14,186 bases of DNA. Source: Chloroflexota bacterium. Lineage in GTDB: Bacteria; Chloroflexota; Dehalococcoidia; Dehalococcoidales; UBA2162. The stretch lies in the NCBI GenBank assembly GCA_016193545.1, contig JACPSA010000107.1:1-14186 (forward strand), read 5' to 3'. A model generated the notes under the pieces. That model searched no databases. It saw only the letters and a program-made list of their open reading frames with translations, and was not told the DNA's origin. Below are positions 12,283 through 14,186 of this stretch, in pieces. Positions within the stretch are counted from its first letter, which is position 1. Each line of letters opens with the position of its first letter. The position numbers and the translations under genes are program-made.

Positions 12283-12990
12283 CTACTCCTCGATAGCCAC
12301 CACTCGGCATGGCGCCATATGACAATTGGCGGCTTTAATAGGCAATATCGCCAGTTTTACTCTCGGCTTGGTAATGGCGCCGGCATTGACAACTCCCCCT
12401 ATCGATATCATTCCTTCCCGGATGGTGAAACCATAGAATTTCCCTGTTTTCTTATCTGTGCCGCCCATGTCACAGTTGTCATATAACCACATATCACTCT
12501 GGTTCTTGGCCAGTAGCTCCATCAACTTGTCAGCCGCGGCCGCGCTGTAGTGGGGGCCTTTCTCGCGGTACTCGTGTCCCATCTTGAGATACCTCTCGTT
12601 ATCCCCCCAGCCAGTGCGAATTAGCAGAGCATCGCCCTTCTTCACCGGCGCTTTGTTAAAAGCCGCCTCAAGCTTATCGGCAGGGATATCCGTCTCAGCT
12701 CCCGTGGGCACGTCTATGATGACCGTCTCCCGCATTATTAGCTTATTCAGGTCGACTGTGTCTAACGTCGGGCCATATTTGTAATCCTTCCGATAACTGG
12801 GCAGGATAAACCTGGTGCCCGGCTCGCAGAAGATGGAATAAACATGCATTTCGGAGCCATGAGGCTCGTAGGAGCGGGTCTCGGTCATTTTAAAGGCATC
12901 CGGCCACAAAGGATGGTTTTTGAATGCCATATGACCGTAGCCGGCAGGCATCCCATTATAAAGAGGCATTGACAGGTCAATAAATTTCAT
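12283..12990 (-). CDS. Cyclase-family (kynurenine formamidase-like) protein, copy 2
   Basis: A 235-residue paralog of the preceding cyclase, 101 bases upstream of it in the same direction. Start ATG 12988-12990 behind AAAAAAGGAGGAGG. Conserved family blocks are IDLSMPLYNGMP, ETRSYEPHG, VKKGDALLIRTGWGD, TIREGMISIGGVVNAGAITKPRVKL and HMAPCRVVAIEE. The metal-binding motif HxGTHxDAP is again ExGTRxILP (CEPGTRFILP, 55-64). The copies are similar along their entire length but differ most in the N-terminal 35 residues and in the loop near 100. That pattern suggests an old tandem duplication, with both copies kept. It follows the second AOR gene (gap 138 bases with no terminator), so AOR2, the two cyclases and MaoC probably form one operon. 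Confidence 0.87.
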   Translation of the reverse strand: MKFIDLSMPLYNGMPAGYGHMAFKNHPLWPDAFKMTETRSYEPHGSEMHVYSIFCEPGTRFILPSYRKDYKYGPTLDTVDLNKLIMRETVIIDVPTGAETDIPADKLEAAFNKAPVKKGDALLIRTGWGDNERYLKMGHEYREKGPHYSAAAADKLMELLAKNQSDMWLYDNCDMGGTDKKTGKFYGFTIREGMISIGGVVNAGAITKPRVKLAILPIKAANCHMAPCRVVAIEE

Positions 12991-13128
12991 CTTATTCCTC
13001 CTCCTTTTTTACTTACAACTGGCGACTATTGCTAATCTTCTCAACCTCTTTTTATTGAAAGTTATCACCCCCTTTGCTGTCTTCATCCCTAGCCGCTTGA
13101 TGGATTAACTAGCAGAGCTTAATATCAA
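12991..13128. other. Gap between AOR2 and cyclase 2
   Basis: 138 bases containing the cyclase 2 ribosome-binding site at its left edge and an A/T-rich remainder. No strong hairpin, promoter or coding fragment was identified; a weak internal promoter cannot be excluded. Confidence 0.3.
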
Positions 13129-14186
13129 TCAAGTTACTGATGCGGGCAAACGTGGCGCTACCAGTATTCCCCTTTGCTCCAGGTCTTGCATAACATCATC
13201 TAGACCTAATTCTATTAGAGTTCCCTTGCTGGGAATGCCATCGCTGTCCCAGCCTTTCAGTTGGTAATAGCGGTCAAGCCACTTATTGAATAAAGCACGG
13301 TCAATCTGACGATGTGGCGGCTTAGGGGCTTTCTGGAAGAATAAATCCGGCATGTCATCATCTTTCCTAATTACGCCCTCTCTCACATTGTATGCCCGGA
13401 CAAGGTGTATTATCCGCTGTGCCACCTTTGTTAGCTCAGTTTCAGTTATATCTATTCCGGTAACGCACGAGATTAAATCGGCCATTAGCTGTCGGCTATT
13501 AAAAGGGGGAAAAGCGGCGAAATTCGTCTGGAAAAAGCAGGTCCCGGTCACATCGGTGAGGGCTAGAATCTCCTCATTGTAAGACACAAACTGAACCATG
13601 CCTTCGTAATCAGCCCCCGTCTTATCAAATTCAGACAGAAAGTATTTCTCAAACTCCTTCGGATACTGGAAGAACCCGGCTTCGATGTATTGCTTCCTTT
13701 CTTGCAACGGTTCTTCCCACATTCCGTATGTCCCACTCAATCCCCGGGTACGGTCTGCCTTATCAATAGTAGCTATTGGTAAGGCACGATGAGGCTCACC
13801 CCTGACATCCATGGGTAGCGACTCCAGTTTTTTCGTGTGATAGGTGTAGTTTTCGGCACCCCTGCCGATGCGCTGGGCAGCGCGATAAACGCCATCGGCC
13901 AGGACATCGCCAATCCCCTGGCGTCGGGCAATCTTGTCAATCAGGAAATAGACCAACTCAGCTTTTCCCCAGTCCAGTTCCATGCCGTCGGTATCTTCTT
14001 TGGTCAAAATGCCCCGCTTGTAAAGGTCGATGGCAAAGCCAATAATGGCGGACAGTGAGACATCATCAAAGCCATGTTTCTGACATAAATCGTAGAATTT
14101 CAGACTAAAATCATAGTCCAACACTCGAGAGTGAACCATTCCCGCGGCAACATACTGGCACTTGCCAACAATATGGTGGCCATCCA
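13129..14186 (-). CDS. Second aldehyde:ferredoxin oxidoreductase family protein, C-terminal 351 residues (N-terminus outside the window)
   Basis: The frame is open to the right edge of the window; the upstream half, with the pterin domain and the first three Fe-S cysteines, is not included. The visible part aligns along its length with residues about 299-640 of the AOR at 4858-6789: DGHHIVGKCQYV, LDYDFSLKFYDLCQKHGFDDVSLSAI (the GLD motif reads GFD), FAIDLYKRGILTKEDTDGMELDWG, GIGDVLADGVYRAAQRIGRGAE, then VTGTCFF (cysteine matching the fourth cluster ligand), and the tail GTLIELGLDDVMQDLEQRGIL. It ends with TGA at 13129-13131, which shows that TGA is a working stop codon in this genome. It is the first seen gene of the operon with the two cyclases and MaoC. 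Substrate unknown. Confidence 0.9.
   Translation of the reverse strand, partial: DGHHIVGKCQYVAAGMVHSRVLDYDFSLKFYDLCQKHGFDDVSLSAIIGFAIDLYKRGILTKEDTDGMELDWGKAELVYFLIDKIARRQGIGDVLADGVYRAAQRIGRGAENYTYHTKKLESLPMDVRGEPHRALPIATIDKADRTRGLSGTYGMWEEPLQERKQYIEAGFFQYPKEFEKYFLSEFDKTGADYEGMVQFVSYNEEILALTDVTGTCFFQTNFAAFPPFNSRQLMADLISCVTGIDITETELTKVAQRIIHLVRAYNVREGVIRKDDDMPDLFFQKAPKPPHRQIDRALFNKWLDRYYQLKGWDSDGIPSKGTLIELGLDDVMQDLEQRGILVAPRLPASVT

Noticed and set aside
12182..12325. Longer start for cyclase copy 1 (MSYGAMPSGGYRG...)
   Set aside because: The additional 48 residues resemble no cyclase N-terminus and overlap the gap after copy 2. The ATG at 12181 has a ribosome-binding site and gives the same length as the paralog.
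1..14186. tRNA, rRNA, CRISPR arrays, transposases, phage genes
   Set aside because: I found no cloverleaf, rRNA-like segment, array or transposase/integrase motif by reading both strands; a covariance-model scan would settle the RNA question.

Overview
The window looks like an accessory, partly decaying region of an anaerobic bacterial genome. Gene content (two aldehyde:ferredoxin oxidoreductase-type tungsto/molybdoproteins, an isolated thiamine-diphosphate 2-oxoacid dehydrogenase E1 pair, cyclase-family and MaoC-type enzymes, an Ala/Pro/Thr-linker substrate-binding lipoprotein) together with dispersed TGTCATTC-ended repeats and C-rich hairpin repeats fits uncultured sediment or groundwater Chloroflexota (Dehalococcoidia-like). 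That assignment is inference from gene flavour and repeats, not from a marker gene.

Layout. (1) 1-132, minus: 5' end of an M20 amidohydrolase. (2) 133-730: intergenic, with a cluster of inverted repeats (310-520), a consensus sigma70-type promoter (618-646) and a short palindrome. (3) 731-2675, plus: E1 alpha and beta subunits (acoA/acoB-like). E1 alpha has an in-frame TGA, and the E1 beta N-terminus is replaced by a repeat element. (4) 2816-6789, minus: an operon led by a full-length AOR-family protein followed by three intact small paralogous proteins of an unrecognised family and a frameshifted fourth copy. A leftover AOR C-terminus sits between two of the small genes, so the array probably grew by duplication of an [AOR + small protein] unit followed by loss of AOR copies. 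(5) 6958-8594, minus: an ABC-type solute-binding lipoprotein broken by an out-of-frame internal deletion, with its own strong promoter. (6) 8849-10114, plus: a promoter, a start-less relic of an Lrp/AsnC-type helix-turn-helix, a dienelactone hydrolase-family enzyme and a small protein of unknown function. (7) 10154-10200: a terminator between convergent units. (8) 10257-14186, minus: a second AOR-family gene (N-terminus beyond the window), two paralogous cyclase-family proteins that both lack the usual metal-binding motif, and a double-hotdog MaoC-like protein, probably one transcript.

How the genes may work together. Both AOR-led operons pair a tungsten/molybdenum pterin oxidoreductase with duplicated small partners. 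The second suggests an acid/aldehyde interconversion linked to hydrolytic and hydratase-like steps on acyl compounds; the substrate cannot be read from sequence. The small-protein family is tied to AOR by operon position and by the relic, so it is the best candidate here for an undescribed AOR accessory factor. Many lesions (nonsense codon, repeat insertion, deletion/frameshift, relics) lie within about 9 kb. They either show a decaying accessory island or include some assembly errors.
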